From: Candidatus Avoscillospira stercorigallinarum
GTDB taxonomy: Bacteria; Bacillota; Clostridia; Oscillospirales; Oscillospiraceae
Assembly (NCBI GenBank): GCA_018713205.1
Contig: DVFN01000089.1
Span: 1-51,160, forward strand
Length of the DNA stretch: 51,160 bases
Direction of reading: 5' to 3'
The translations under genes were made by a program, and so were the position numbers. This document shows, one piece after another, positions 26,401-34,409 of this stretch. The notes beneath the pieces are model-generated. The model had not been told where the DNA came from and made no database searches. It worked only from the letters and a program-made list of their open reading frames with translations. The stretch's first letter is position 1, and every line of letters begins with the position of its first letter.

Positions 26401-27122
26401 TGGATGGCCGGGTCCTCAAAGGTGACGGCGTCCAGGGTGGTCAGGAAGGTGGTGTGGCGGCAGTGGTCGGACCAGTAGGTGTCGATCATGCGGATCTCGG
26501 TGATGGTGGGGTCCCGGCCCTCCTTTTGGAAGTAGGCCTGGCAGAACTTCAAATCGTCCAGGTCCATGGCCAGACCCAGCTGCTTGAGCAGGGCGGACAG
26601 ACCCGCCTCGTCCAGCTGCGTAAACCCCTCCTCCACGGCCACGGTGGTGGGGATGGCGTAGTCGATCTTTAACGTCTCCACCGGGGCCAGCTCGGCCTCC
26701 CGGGCCTCCACGGGGTTGATGACGTAGGACTTGACCGCGGCGATATCCGCGGGGGTCAGGTCGCCCTCCAGCACATAGACCTTGGCGGTGCGGACCAGGG
26801 GCCGCTCGCCCTGGGACAGAATCTGAATGCACTGGGCGGCGGAGTCGGCCCGCTGGTCGAACTGGCCGGGCAGGTACTCCACGGCGAAGACCGTGCCGCC
26901 GTCGGGCAGAGTCTCGGTGACGTCGTCCAGCTGGGGCTCGGAGAACACCAGGGGGATGCAGCGCTGGAACAGCTCCGGCCGGATCTCCTCCACGTCGTAG
27001 CGGTTCAGGAGCCGCAGGCCGGTCAGGCGGGTGAGGCCCAGGAGCTCCCGGAGCTCCTTCAGAAGGGACGCGGCCTCGTGGGCCAGGCCCGGTTTTTTCT
27101 CCACATAGATGCGGTATACCAT
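23439..27122 (-). CDS. purL: Phosphoribosylformylglycinamidine synthase, single-chain form
   Basis: FGAM synthase converts FGAR, glutamine and ATP to FGAM in step four of purine synthesis. This 1227-residue chain fuses all three functional parts: an N-terminal PurS-like region (about 1-160), two AIRS-type ATPase halves with the linker motif SDHCRHTTF near 220, and a C-terminal class I glutamine amidotransferase with PGTNCEYDTARVLEDAG and the nucleophile motif GICNGFQAL. The fused clostridial form differs from the PurS/PurQ/PurL split of Bacillus. Its ATG abuts the purD stop, with GGAGC as a ribosome binding site, so it is the last gene of the operon before the repeat block. Confidence 0.97.
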   Translation of the reverse strand: MVYRIYVEKKPGLAHEAASLLKELRELLGLTRLTGLRLLNRYDVEEIRPELFQRCIPLVFSEPQLDDVTETLPDGGTVFAVEYLPGQFDQRADSAAQCIQILSQGERPLVRTAKVYVLEGDLTPADIAAVKSYVINPVEAREAELAPVETLKIDYAIPTTVAVEEGFTQLDEAGLSALLKQLGLAMDLDDLKFCQAYFQKEGRDPTITEIRMIDTYWSDHCRHTTFLTTLDAVTFEDPAIQKTYERYLQGRKDLQRTKPVNLMDLGTIAAKLLKKAGKLTKLDESEEINACTVKITVEVDGKPEPWLLLFKNETHNHPTEIEPFGGAATCIGGAIRDPLSGRSYVYAAMRVTGAADPLQPISETLPGKLPQRKIVTTAAAGYSSYGNQIGLATGMVDEVYHPGYAAKRMEIGAVIAAAPAENVRRECPAPGDQVILLGGRTGRDGCGGATGSSKSHTVESIHTCGAEVQKGNAPEERKLQRLFRDPAASKLIKRCNDFGAGGVSVAIGELADGLDIDLSRVPRKYDGLDGTELAISESQERMAVVVAPEDAETFLALAARENLEATVVAQVKAEPRLTMTWNGNTIVDISREFLNSNGAEKHMTVAVPAPQLEAPAVPASFAQGMTELAGSLRCCSRQGLSERFDSTIGAGTVLMPFGGKFQRTPIQAMVHKISLEHGHTDDCSLMAWGYDPALSSQSPYHGAYTAVVESVSKLIAAGASFEDVYLTFQEYFEKPGHDPKRWGKPAAALLGAFAAQMDLGVAAIGGKDSMSGSFEDLDVPPTLVSFAVTTGKTGEIVSPEFKQAGHAVRWLRPQYGPDGLPEAESLKALYARVHGLMAAGTVAAAYTPTAGGVAEAVLKMALGNEIGFRFAEGAALSDLFTPAYGSFLLELTEDIQEGVLLGETVAEPALTCGETVALSGLLAAYEGKLEPVYPTHAAESRDIPETFSAPATERPAPHILCPQPQVLIPVFPGTNCEYDTARVLEDAGAQAKIYVIHNLSAAGIARSVEEFAQLVDESQMIFIPGGFSGGDEPDGSGKFITAFFRGEAVKDAVTRLLEQRDGLMAGICNGFQALIKLGLVPCGKITEPDANAPTLTFNSIGRHQSRLVRTRIASNRSPWLRNTQVGDVYTVPISHGEGRFLASPEVVAQLAANGQIATQYVDLDGKPTYDIAFNPNNSVSAIEGITSPDGRVLGKMGHSERIGKGLYKNVPGVFEMGMFRGAVEYFK

Positions 27123-28397
27123 TTATTGCTCCTTCCCCGCCGCCAGGGCCCGCTGGCCGATGTCCCGGCGGCAATAGGCGTTGTCAAAGTGGACGGAATC
27201 GGCCAGGGCGTAGGCCCGGTCGATGGCCTGGGGCAGCGTATCCGCCACGGCCACGGCCCCCAGGACCCGGCCGCCGTTGGTGACCAGCCGGCCGTCCTTC
27301 CGGGCGGCGCCGGCGATATAGATGCAGCTGTCCTCCGGCTCTTCGGGCAGGGTGACGGGATAGCCCTTCTCGTAGTGGGTGGGATAGCCCTCGGAGGCCA
27401 GCACCACGCAGCAGGCGTGCTTGTGGGCGAACCGGACCTCCACCTGATCCAGGGTACCATTGGCACAGGCCTCCATAATGGTCAGCAGGTCGCTCTCCAG
27501 CAGGGGCAGCACCACCTGGGTCTCCGGGTCGCCGAAGCGGCAGTTGTACTCGATGACCTTGGGGCCCTGGGGCGTCAGCATCAGGCCGAAGTAGAGGCAC
27601 CCGGCGAAGGGGCGGCCCTCTTTTGCCATGGCGTCGATGGTGGGCCGGAAGATGGTGTCCATGCAGACTTGCGCGATTTCCGGGGAGTAGTAGGGATTGG
27701 GGGCCACGGTGCCCATGCCGCCGGTGTTGAGGCCGGTATCGCCGTCGTGGGCCCGCTTGTGGTCCATGGAGGACACCATGGGGCGGATGGTCTTGCCGTC
27801 GGTGAAGGCCAGCACCGACACCTCGGGACCGGTGAGGAACTCCTCCATGACCACCTGAGAACCGCTGTCGCCGAAGATCTTGTCCTCCATCATCTCATGG
27901 AGGGCCTTTTTCGCGTCCTCGCGGGTCTCGGCGATGATGACGCCCTTGCCCAGGGCCAGACCGTCGGCCTTGATGACCTGGGGCAGCGGGGCGGTTTCGG
28001 CGTAAGAAAGGGCGGAATCCAGGTCGGTGAAGACCCGGCAGGCCGCCGTGGGGATGTGGTACCGGGCCATCAGGTCCTTGGCAAAGACCTTGCTGCCCTC
28101 GATCAAAGCCGCGTTCTTCTTCGGGCCGAAGCAGGGAATCCCGGCCTCGGTGAGGGCGTCCACGGCCCCCAGAACCAGGGGATCGTCCGGGGCCACCACG
28201 GCAAAGTCAATGCCGTGGGTCTTGGCAAATTCCACCTGGGCCGGGATGTCCTTGGCCCCGATGGGCACGAGAATCGCATCGCCCTCCATACCGGCGTTGC
28301 CGGGGAGGGCGTAGATGGCCTCCACCCGGGGGTTCTGCTTCAGCGCCCGGATGATGGCATGTTCGCGGCCGCCGCCGCCGATGACCATGAGCTTCAT
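27123..28397 (-). CDS. purD: Phosphoribosylamine-glycine ligase (GAR synthetase)
   Basis: PurD ligates glycine to phosphoribosylamine with ATP. The 424-residue protein has the N-terminal MKLMVIGGGGREHAI nucleotide-binding motif, an ATP-grasp core with KADGLALGKGVIIAET and LTGPEVSVLAFTDG, and the HKRAHDGDTGLNTGGMG and CRFGDPETQ signatures. Length is normal. The ATG follows GGAGG. The stop codon directly abuts the purL start. It is separated from purN upstream by 223 bp of repeats, where purH would normally sit. Confidence 0.97.
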   Translation of the reverse strand: MKLMVIGGGGREHAIIRALKQNPRVEAIYALPGNAGMEGDAILVPIGAKDIPAQVEFAKTHGIDFAVVAPDDPLVLGAVDALTEAGIPCFGPKKNAALIEGSKVFAKDLMARYHIPTAACRVFTDLDSALSYAETAPLPQVIKADGLALGKGVIIAETREDAKKALHEMMEDKIFGDSGSQVVMEEFLTGPEVSVLAFTDGKTIRPMVSSMDHKRAHDGDTGLNTGGMGTVAPNPYYSPEIAQVCMDTIFRPTIDAMAKEGRPFAGCLYFGLMLTPQGPKVIEYNCRFGDPETQVVLPLLESDLLTIMEACANGTLDQVEVRFAHKHACCVVLASEGYPTHYEKGYPVTLPEEPEDSCIYIAGAARKDGRLVTNGGRVLGAVAVADTLPQAIDRAYALADSVHFDNAYCRRDIGQRALAAGKEQ

Positions 28398-28439
28398 GGG
28401 AATACCTCCAATTGTTTTTTGCTATGCACCCGTAAGTCG

Positions 28440-28610
28440 CAGCGCACCTGTAGGGGCGGATTATATATCCGCCCGAACCGGTTTCGTTCGGCGAAAGACC
28501 TGCGGGAATCGCAACTGCCTGCGGGCGCATATACAATGCGCCCCTACGGCAAAGCCAGGCGCGTGGTTGGCACGGGCGGCCATACAGGCCGCCCCTACGG
28601 CAAATCCGGG
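28440..28610. repeat. Palindromic mosaic repeat, family A, between purN and purD
   Basis: Units GGGGCGGATTATATATCCGCCC, GGGCGCATATACAATGCGCCCC and GGGCGGCCATACAGGCCGCCCC occupy the gap. No ORF or purH remnant is seen. Confidence 0.8.
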
Positions 28611-28620
28611 GCGTGGGTGC

Positions 28621-29205
28621 TTATTTTTGCAGCTTCTCCGCCACGAGTTCGGCGGCTTGGGGGAGCAAAATCCACTCGGCCTGCTCCATGACGCGGCGCT
28701 GCAGGATCTCCGGCGTGTCGCCGGGGAGGATATCCACGGCCTTTTGCAGGATGATTTCGCCGCCGTCGGGGACTTCGTTTACATAATGTACCGTGGCGCC
28801 GGTGACCTTGACGCCGTACCGGAGCGCCGCCTCGTGGACCTTGAGGCCGTAAAACCCTTCGCCGCAGAAGGAGGGGATCAGCGCCGGGTGGACGTTCAAA
28901 ATCCGGTTGGGCCACTTTCTCGTGAAATCCGCCGACAGGATCTTCAAAAATCCCGCCAGAATAATCATTTCAATCTGCGCGCTCTCCAGGGCCGCCGTCA
29001 GCCGGGCCTCGAAGTCCTTGCCCGGCAGGGCCACCGCCGGGACGCCTGCGTTTTTTGCCCGCTCCAGGGCGTAGGCGCCTTCACGGTTGGAGACCACCAG
29101 GGCGATCTCCCCGTGGGGGATGCGCCCGGCGGCCTGGGCGTCCAGCAGCGCCTGGAGATTGGTGCCGCCGCCGGAGACCAGGACCGCGATCTTCGTCTTT
29201 ACCAT
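28621..29205 (-). CDS. purN: Phosphoribosylglycinamide formyltransferase (folate-dependent)
   Basis: PurN transfers a formyl group from 10-formyltetrahydrofolate to GAR. The 194-residue sequence has the N-terminal [17 protein letters not shown] motif, the catalytic triad region [10 protein letters not shown] (Asn and His) and [17 protein letters not shown] (Asp). This is the normal size for PurN and different from the ATP-grasp alternative PurT. The ATG lies inside the end of purM, overlapping by 7 nt (ATGGTAA), so the two are coupled. It is the last gene before the repeat block that interrupts the operon. Confidence 0.97.
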   Translation of the reverse strand: MVKTKIAVLVSGGGTNLQALLDAQAAGRIPHGEIALVVSNREGAYALERAKNAGVPAVALPGKDFEARLTAALESAQIEMIILAGFLKILSADFTRKWPNRILNVHPALIPSFCGEGFYGLKVHEAALRYGVKVTGATVHYVNEVPDGGEIILQKAVDILPGDTPEILQRRVMEQAEWILLPQAAELVAEKLQK

Positions 29206-30242
29206 AGGACCACCTTCTCGGCGGATTCGACGATCTCGCCCAGGACGTAGGCGTCCTCGCCGTTGGCCCGGAGAATAGAGAGGGCCTGCTCGGCGTCCTC
29301 CCGGGCCACGACCACGGTCATGCCGACGCCCATATTGAAGGTGTTGAACATCTCCCGGCGGGAGATCTTGCCGGTCTTCTCGATCAGGTCGAAAATCGGC
29401 AGGACCCGCACATCGGCCATGGCGATTTTCGCGCCCAGGCCGTCGGGGATGCTGCGGGGAATATTCTCAAAGAAGCCGCCGCCGGTGATATGGGAGATGC
29501 CCTTGACGGTCACCTCTTGCAGCAGCGCCAGAATGGGCTTTACATAGATCTTGGTGGGAGTCAGCAGCGTCTCGCCCAGGCCCTTGCCGCCCAGCTCGGG
29601 CACGGGCGCGGTGAGGTCGGCGTAGTCCACGTCGAAGACCTTCCGGACCAGGGAGAAGCCGTTGGAGTGAACGCCGCTGGAGGGCAGCGCCAGAATCACG
29701 TCTCCGGCCTTCATTTGGCTGTGGTCGATGATCTTGGCCTTGTCCACCATGCCCACGGCGAAGCCCGCCAGATCATACTCGTCGGCGGGATAGAAGCCGG
29801 GCATTTCGGCGGTCTCGCCGCCGATCAGCGCCGCGCCGGACTGGACGCAGCCCTCGGCCACACCGGAGACGATGGCGGCGATTTTCTCCGGGACGTTCTT
29901 GCCGCAGGCGATATAGTCCAGGAAGAACAGGGGCTTGGCCCCGGCGCAGATGATATCGTTGACGCACATGGCCACGCAGTCGATGCCCACGGTGTCGTGC
30001 TTATCGAGAAGGAAGGCCAGCTTGAGCTTGGTGCCCACGCCGTCGGTGCCGGAGACCAGGGTGGGGGCGGTCATACCGGCCAGATCCGGGGCGAAGAGGC
30101 CGCCGAAGCCGCCGATATCCGAGACCACGCCGGGGGTGTTGGTCCGGGCAATATGGGATTTCATCAGCTCCACGGCCTTGTAGCCGGCGGTGATATCGAC
30201 GCCGGCCTGGGCGTAGGCTTCCGAGTAGCTATTGTTATTCAT
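29199..30242 (-). CDS. purM: Phosphoribosylformylglycinamidine cyclo-ligase (AIR synthetase)
   Basis: PurM closes FGAM to AIR with ATP. The 347-residue protein shows the family signatures: [22 protein letters not shown] at the N-terminus, [36 protein letters not shown] and [11 protein letters not shown]. The C-terminal half carries [13 protein letters not shown]. The ATG follows GGAGGAGCC. It lies 12 nt after purF and overlaps purN, consistent with one transcript. Confidence 0.97.
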   Translation of the reverse strand: MNNNSYSEAYAQAGVDITAGYKAVELMKSHIARTNTPGVVSDIGGFGGLFAPDLAGMTAPTLVSGTDGVGTKLKLAFLLDKHDTVGIDCVAMCVNDIICAGAKPLFFLDYIACGKNVPEKIAAIVSGVAEGCVQSGAALIGGETAEMPGFYPADEYDLAGFAVGMVDKAKIIDHSQMKAGDVILALPSSGVHSNGFSLVRKVFDVDYADLTAPVPELGGKGLGETLLTPTKIYVKPILALLQEVTVKGISHITGGGFFENIPRSIPDGLGAKIAMADVRVLPIFDLIEKTGKISRREMFNTFNMGVGMTVVVAREDAEQALSILRANGEDAYVLGEIVESAEKVVLW

Positions 30243-30254
30243 GGCGGCTCCTCC

Positions 30255-31685
30255 CTATTTCTCGGAGATTTTCTTCTCGAACCGGTTTTTGTCGGCCGCC
30301 TTGGGCACGGCGGTGGGATAGTCCCCGCCGAAGCAGGCGGCGCAGAAGCCCTTGCAGTTGTTGCCGTTGCAGAGCTTATAGGCGCTGTCCAGGCTCAGAT
30401 AGCCCAGGGAGTCCACGCCGATGATCTCGGCGATCTCCTCCACCGTATGGTGGCAGGCAATCAGGTGGTCCCGGGAGTCGATGTCGGTGCCGTAGTAGCA
30501 GGGGTTCACAAAGGGCGGCGCGGAGACGCGCATATGGATCTCCTTGGCCCCGGCGTCCCGGAGCAGGCGGATGATCCGGGCGCTGGTGGTGCCGCGGACG
30601 ATGGAGTCGTCAATCAGCACCACGCGCTTGCCGCTGACCACCTGGGCGATGGGGTTGAGCTTGATTTTCACCTTGTCCTGCCGGACAGCCTGACCCGGGG
30701 CGATAAAGGTCCGGGCGATGTAGCGGTTTTTAATCAGGCCCACGGCGTAGGGGATGCCGGACTGCTGGGCATAGCCCACGGCGGCGTCGATGCCGCTGTC
30801 GGGCACGCCGATGACCACGTCGGCCTGGGCGGGGTGCTCCAGGGCCAGAAACGCACCGGCCCGGGCCCGGGCGGCATGGACGTTACAGCCGTCGATGACC
30901 GAGTCGGGCCGGGCGAAATAGATGTACTCAAAGACGCAGAGGCTCCGGGGGCACTTGCCGCAGTGGGTCGCAATGCTCCGGGGCTCCTGGCCCCGCTGGA
31001 AGACCAGGATCTCGCCGGGCTCGATGTCGCGGACAAACTTGGCGGCCACGGCGTCCAGGGCGCAGCTCTCCGAGGCCACGATATAGGTCCCGTCCTCGGT
31101 CTGGCCGTAGCAAAGGGGCCGGAAGCCGTGGGGGTCCCGGGCGGCGATGAGCTTGGAGGGCGACATGATGACCAGGGAATAGGCGCCCTCGATGCGGTCC
31201 ATGGCCTTTTCCACAGCCTCTTCGATGGACTTGCTCTGGATTCGCTCCTTGGTGATGATATAGCTGATGACCTCGGTGTCGGAGGTGGAGTGGAAAATGG
31301 AGCCCTGGAGCTCCAGCTCGGTCCGGAGCTCGGTGGAGTTGGTCAGATTGCCGTTGTGGGCCAGGGCCATGCGGCCCTTGATATGGTTGACCAGCATGGG
31401 CTGGGCGTTGCTGCGGCCGCCGGTGCCGGTGGTGCCGTAGCGGACATGGCCCACGGCCATATTGCCCTGTCCCAGGCTCTGGAGGACCGTGGGGGTGAAC
31501 ACCTCGCCCACCAGACCCACGTCCTTGAAGGACTGGAAGAGGCCGTCGTCATTGACCACGATGCCGCAGCTCTCCTGCCCCCGGTGCTGCAGGGCGAAGA
31601 GGCCGTAGTAAGTCATGCCAGCCACGTCGCAGGCTTCCCCGGCACAGACGCCGAAGACGCCGCATTCTTCATGGAGATTGCTCAT
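30255..31685 (-). CDS. purF: Amidophosphoribosyltransferase (glutamine PRPP amidotransferase)
   Basis: PurF makes phosphoribosylamine from PRPP and glutamine, the first committed purine step. It has an Ntn-type glutaminase domain with nucleophile Cys8 (EECGVFGV), implying removal of a short propeptide. The PRPP-binding motif VVLIDDSIVRGTTS sits in the C-terminal phosphoribosyltransferase domain. Cysteines in HCGKCPRSLCVFEY, the ACHH stretch and CNGNNCKGFCAACF fit the [4Fe-4S]-containing Bacillus-type enzyme. The 476-residue length is normal. The start follows GGAGG, 12 nt beyond purC. Confidence 0.97.
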   Translation of the reverse strand: MSNLHEECGVFGVCAGEACDVAGMTYYGLFALQHRGQESCGIVVNDDGLFQSFKDVGLVGEVFTPTVLQSLGQGNMAVGHVRYGTTGTGGRSNAQPMLVNHIKGRMALAHNGNLTNSTELRTELELQGSIFHSTSDTEVISYIITKERIQSKSIEEAVEKAMDRIEGAYSLVIMSPSKLIAARDPHGFRPLCYGQTEDGTYIVASESCALDAVAAKFVRDIEPGEILVFQRGQEPRSIATHCGKCPRSLCVFEYIYFARPDSVIDGCNVHAARARAGAFLALEHPAQADVVIGVPDSGIDAAVGYAQQSGIPYAVGLIKNRYIARTFIAPGQAVRQDKVKIKLNPIAQVVSGKRVVLIDDSIVRGTTSARIIRLLRDAGAKEIHMRVSAPPFVNPCYYGTDIDSRDHLIACHHTVEEIAEIIGVDSLGYLSLDSAYKLCNGNNCKGFCAACFGGDYPTAVPKAADKNRFEKKISEK

Positions 31686-31697
31686 GGGTTCCTCCGC

Positions 31698-32408
31698 TCA
31701 AGCGCCGAAGATCCGGCGGCGCATCTCCACATAGGCGTCTTCCACGCCGCCCAGATCCCGGCGGAAACGGTCCTTGTCCAGCTTCTCATGGGTCTTGCTG
31801 TCCCAGAAGCGGCAGGTGTCGGGGGAAATCTCGTCGGCCAGGACGATGGTGCCGTCGCTGAGGCGGCCGAACTCCAGCTTGAAGTCCACCAGATCCACGC
31901 CCACCTCGGCGAAGAAGGTCTTCATGACCTCGTTGACCTTAAAGGCCATGGTGCGGATGGTCTCGATCTCGGCGGGGGTGGCCAGCTTCAGGGCCAGAGC
32001 CTGGGCGGTGTTGATCATGGGGTCGCCCAGGTCGTCGTTCTTGTAGGAATACTCGATGGTGGGGTTCTCAAAGACGATGCCCTCTTCCACGCCGAAGCGC
32101 TTGGCGAAGGAACCGGCGGAGATGTTGCGGATGATGACCTCCAGGGGCACGATCTGGACCTTCTTCACCAGGGTGTCGCGCTCGTTGAGCTCCTGGACGA
32201 AGTGGGTGGGGACCCCGGCCTGCTCCAGCTTCTGCATCATAAAGTTGGTGACCTGGTTGTTGATGACGCCCTTGCCGGTGATGGTGCCCTTCTTCAGACC
32301 GTTGAAGGCCGTGGCGTCGTCCTTATAGTGGACCATGACGATCTCCGGGTCCTCGGTGGCGAAGACCTGCTTGGCTTTTCCTTCGTAGAGCATTTCCTTG
32401 ATTTCCAT
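31698..32408 (-). CDS. purC: Phosphoribosylaminoimidazole-succinocarboxamide synthase (SAICAR synthetase)
   Basis: PurC condenses CAIR with aspartate using ATP. The 236-residue protein begins [20 protein letters not shown] and contains the signature [18 protein letters not shown] plus [10 protein letters not shown] and [14 protein letters not shown]. It is the first gene of the minus-strand purine operon, with GGAGG 8 nt before the ATG. PurE, which makes CAIR and normally precedes purC in Clostridia, is not found upstream. A leader of about 270 nt containing a large palindrome separates the gene from the predicted promoter. Confidence 0.97.
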   Translation of the reverse strand: MEIKEMLYEGKAKQVFATEDPEIVMVHYKDDATAFNGLKKGTITGKGVINNQVTNFMMQKLEQAGVPTHFVQELNERDTLVKKVQIVPLEVIIRNISAGSFAKRFGVEEGIVFENPTIEYSYKNDDLGDPMINTAQALALKLATPAEIETIRTMAFKVNEVMKTFFAEVGVDLVDFKLEFGRLSDGTIVLADEISPDTCRFWDSKTHEKLDKDRFRRDLGGVEDAYVEMRRRIFGA

Positions 32409-32472
32409 GGGGGATTCCTCCTATATATCGTGATGATGATTTCGTTTTTATGCGAAAACCCGGGAGCATGTC

Positions 32473-32503
32473 GTAGGGGCGGCCTTTATGGCCGCCCGTA
32501 GGG
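32473..32503. repeat. Single family A palindrome in the purC leader
   Basis: GTAGGGGCGGCCTTTATGGCCGCCCG lies between the large palindrome and the purC ribosome binding site. Confidence 0.7.
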
Positions 32504-32518
32504 CAGTCGCGATTTTTG

Positions 32519-32688
32519 TAAGGGCAGCACCGCACAGTTTGGCAAGAGCATTCGGCCAAAGATTTTGCCTCATACGAAAGTTATAAAAGGGCGGGAATAC
32601 TGTATGTATTTCCCCCTTTTATAACTGCACGGATGGGGCAAAAGATTGGACGAAGGCCGCAGACACAATTGTGCGGTGATGCCTTTAT
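32519..32688. repeat. About 170-bp imperfect palindromic (MITE-like) element upstream of purC
   Basis: The two halves are inverted copies of each other around a 5-nt loop at 32601-32605. The ends pair as TAAGGGCAGCACCGCACA against TAAAGGCATCACCGCACA (reverse complement of the right end). Inner blocks TTCGGCCAA/TTCGTCCAA, TTTTGCCTCATACG/TTTTGCCCCATCCG and AGTTATAAAAGGG (exact) also pair. Overall arm identity is roughly 80 percent by eye. It carries no ORF. A miniature inverted-repeat transposable element or an operon leader hairpin are both possible. Confidence 0.65.
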
Positions 32689-32715
32689 TATAATTCGTCT
32701 TTCACAAAGCCGCAA
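32687..32715 (-). promoter_or_regulatory. Promoter of the purine operon
   Basis: On the minus strand TTGCGG, a 17-nt spacer and TATAAT give a good sigma-A promoter. The predicted start near 32680 lies within the right end of the palindromic element, so the leader would contain the whole hairpin. A palindrome CACAATTGTG (32664-32673) falls just after the start. Confidence 0.65.
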
Positions 32716-32771
32716 GCCTGGAAAGCGCTGCGAACGGCCTATGCCGCCGGAAAATCCGCACGGGTCGTGGC

Positions 32772-32800
32772 TTGACTTCAAATGTTTGGTATTGTATAAT
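32772..32800 (+). promoter_or_regulatory. Strong sigma-A promoter of the envelope island
   Basis: TTGACT, a 17-nt spacer and a perfect TATAAT. The predicted start near 32807 gives a leader of about 68 nt to the SLH-transglutaminase lipoprotein gene. The purine operon promoter diverges from it about 57 bp away. Confidence 0.85.
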
Positions 32801-32874
32801 GATTTCCATGTAAAAATTATACTTTTCTTGGAAATTGTGCCGGTTCCAGCCGGGAGAGAGAAAAGGGTGGTACC

Positions 32875-34377
32875 ATGAGAGCAACCACGCACAGACAGCG
32901 GGCCTGGGCGCTGGCGCTGACGGCGGCGCTGCTTTTGAGCGGCTGCGCCTCCCTGCAGCCGGAGCCTGTGCCGGAGCCGGTGCCGGAGCCGGTGAAGGAG
33001 GCCGAGGCCGCGCCGGTTCCCAAGGCGGAGGGACTGACCCTGGCTGCCGCGGCGGGCAGCATCGAGACCCGTCCCGCCTATATCCGGGGCAGCAAAGGCT
33101 TCTTTCAGCCGGACAAAACCATTACCCGGGCTGAAATTGCCCAGATTTTCTTTAATTTAGAGCTTTTCGTGCCGGGAGAGAGAACGTTTTCTGACATTGC
33201 GGCAGGCAGCTGGTATCATGACGCCGTAGCCGCCCTGTCCGGCGCCCTCAAGGGCTATACCGACGGGACCTTCCGCCCCGACAGGACGGCCACCGTGGCC
33301 GAATTTCTGGCGGTAATCTGCCGGGTGCTGACGGTGAAGCTGCCCGAGCGGGCCGAGGACGCGCCCTGGTATCAGCCCCACTGGGACACGGCGCAGGACC
33401 TGGGCTGGCTGGAGGCCTGCCCCGACGCGCTGCCCGACACGCCCCTGCGGCGGGACGCGGCCGTGACGATCCTCAACCGGGCCCTGGGCCGTGTGCCCGA
33501 TACCCGGGCCATCGACAGCCTGGAGAATCCGGTGTTCCTGGACGTGGGCCCGGAGCATCCCGCCTATTATGATATCCTGGAGGCCGCCGTGGCCCACGAG
33601 TGCGATTTGGACCGGGACACCTGGATCACCGAAACCCTGACGCCGCCGCAGCTGCGGCAAGGCCTTCACACCTTGGACGGCAGCGCCTACTACGTCCTGG
33701 AGGACGGTTCGGTCTATGTCGAACCGGGCCTGCTGGAGGCGGACGGCGCCCTGTATCTGGTGGCCGACGAGACCGGCCGGATCTATGCCGACGGAGCCCT
33801 CCACCTCTGGGGCGAGGATGTGGTCTTCGCCACGGAGACCGGCGCGCTGCTGACCGACGGCGCTTGGCATGACTTCTATTTTGACAGCCAGGGCGTCTAT
33901 ACCACCGGCGACGCCGAGCTGGACGGCTACATAGACGAGGTTCTGGCCGCCTGCACCGACGAGACCATGACCCGGGCGGAGAAGCTCCGGGCCTGCTATG
34001 ACTACGTCCGGGCCTTCGGCTACCTGGGCCGCAACAGCACCATCTACGTCAAGACCATGTCGCCGGACCAGGCGTCGGCCTACGCCAAGAAGATCTTCGC
34101 CACCGGCAAGGGCGACTGCTACAACTTTGCCGCTGCCTTCTACTATCTGGCCCGGGAGCTGGGCTATGACGCCACTGCCGTGGTCGGCACCTGCGGCTAC
34201 GTCTGGAACACCCACGCCATCCCCCACGGCTGGGTGACCATTCCCCTGGACGGCGGGACCTACCTCTTCGATCCCCAGATCGAGAACTACAACAACCGCA
34301 ACGGCATTTCCAACGACACCCACAGCGCCTACCAGGTGACCTACGCCACCGCCCCGGCCAACTACCATCCCAATTAA
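32875..34377 (+). CDS. Lipoprotein with SLH repeats and a C-terminal transglutaminase-like domain
   Basis: The 500-residue protein starts with a lipoprotein signal (ALALTAALLLSGC, lipidated Cys near 23) and a Pro/Glu linker. SLH-type repeats follow over about 55-230 (GFFQPDKTITRAEIAQIFF, FSDIAAGSWYHDAVAALSG, YTDGTFRPDRTATVAEFLAVI). A repeat-like beta-hairpin stretch with LLTDG and DSQGVYTTGD comes next. The C-terminal 130 residues are a transglutaminase-like core with Cys415 (GKGDCYNFA), His451 (PHGW) and Asp466 (FDPQIE), the expected catalytic order. Being lipidated and SLH-bearing, it could bridge membrane and wall. Activity as a peptidase, cross-linker or binding fold is unknown. It opens the island behind a strong promoter. 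Confidence 0.9.
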   Translation: MRATTHRQRAWALALTAALLLSGCASLQPEPVPEPVPEPVKEAEAAPVPKAEGLTLAAAAGSIETRPAYIRGSKGFFQPDKTITRAEIAQIFFNLELFVPGERTFSDIAAGSWYHDAVAALSGALKGYTDGTFRPDRTATVAEFLAVICRVLTVKLPERAEDAPWYQPHWDTAQDLGWLEACPDALPDTPLRRDAAVTILNRALGRVPDTRAIDSLENPVFLDVGPEHPAYYDILEAAVAHECDLDRDTWITETLTPPQLRQGLHTLDGSAYYVLEDGSVYVEPGLLEADGALYLVADETGRIYADGALHLWGEDVVFATETGALLTDGAWHDFYFDSQGVYTTGDAELDGYIDEVLAACTDETMTRAEKLRACYDYVRAFGYLGRNSTIYVKTMSPDQASAYAKKIFATGKGDCYNFAAAFYYLARELGYDATAVVGTCGYVWNTHAIPHGWVTIPLDGGTYLFDPQIENYNNRNGISNDTHSAYQVTYATAPANYHPN

Positions 34378-34409
34378 AGAATCCGAAATGAGAGAAAAGA
34401 GGAACCACT

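Noticed and set aside
23349-26672. 1107-residue plus-strand ORF opposite purL
   Set aside because: It is an antisense shadow made possible by GC-rich codons; composition (Gly/Val/His/Gln-rich, no motif) is unlike a protein, and purL is unmistakable.
29490-32501. 1003-residue plus-strand ORF opposite purM, purF and purC
   Set aside because: It runs antisense across three intact pur genes and their junctions and has no ribosome binding site or recognised domain.
32409-32680. Classical purine (G-box) riboswitch in the purC leader
   Set aside because: I could not find the conserved junction sequences; the leader is dominated by the large palindrome. A covariance-model search would settle it.
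32581-32892. Small ORFs between purC and the first island gene
   Set aside because: They lie across the palindromic element and both divergent promoters and have no ribosome binding sites.
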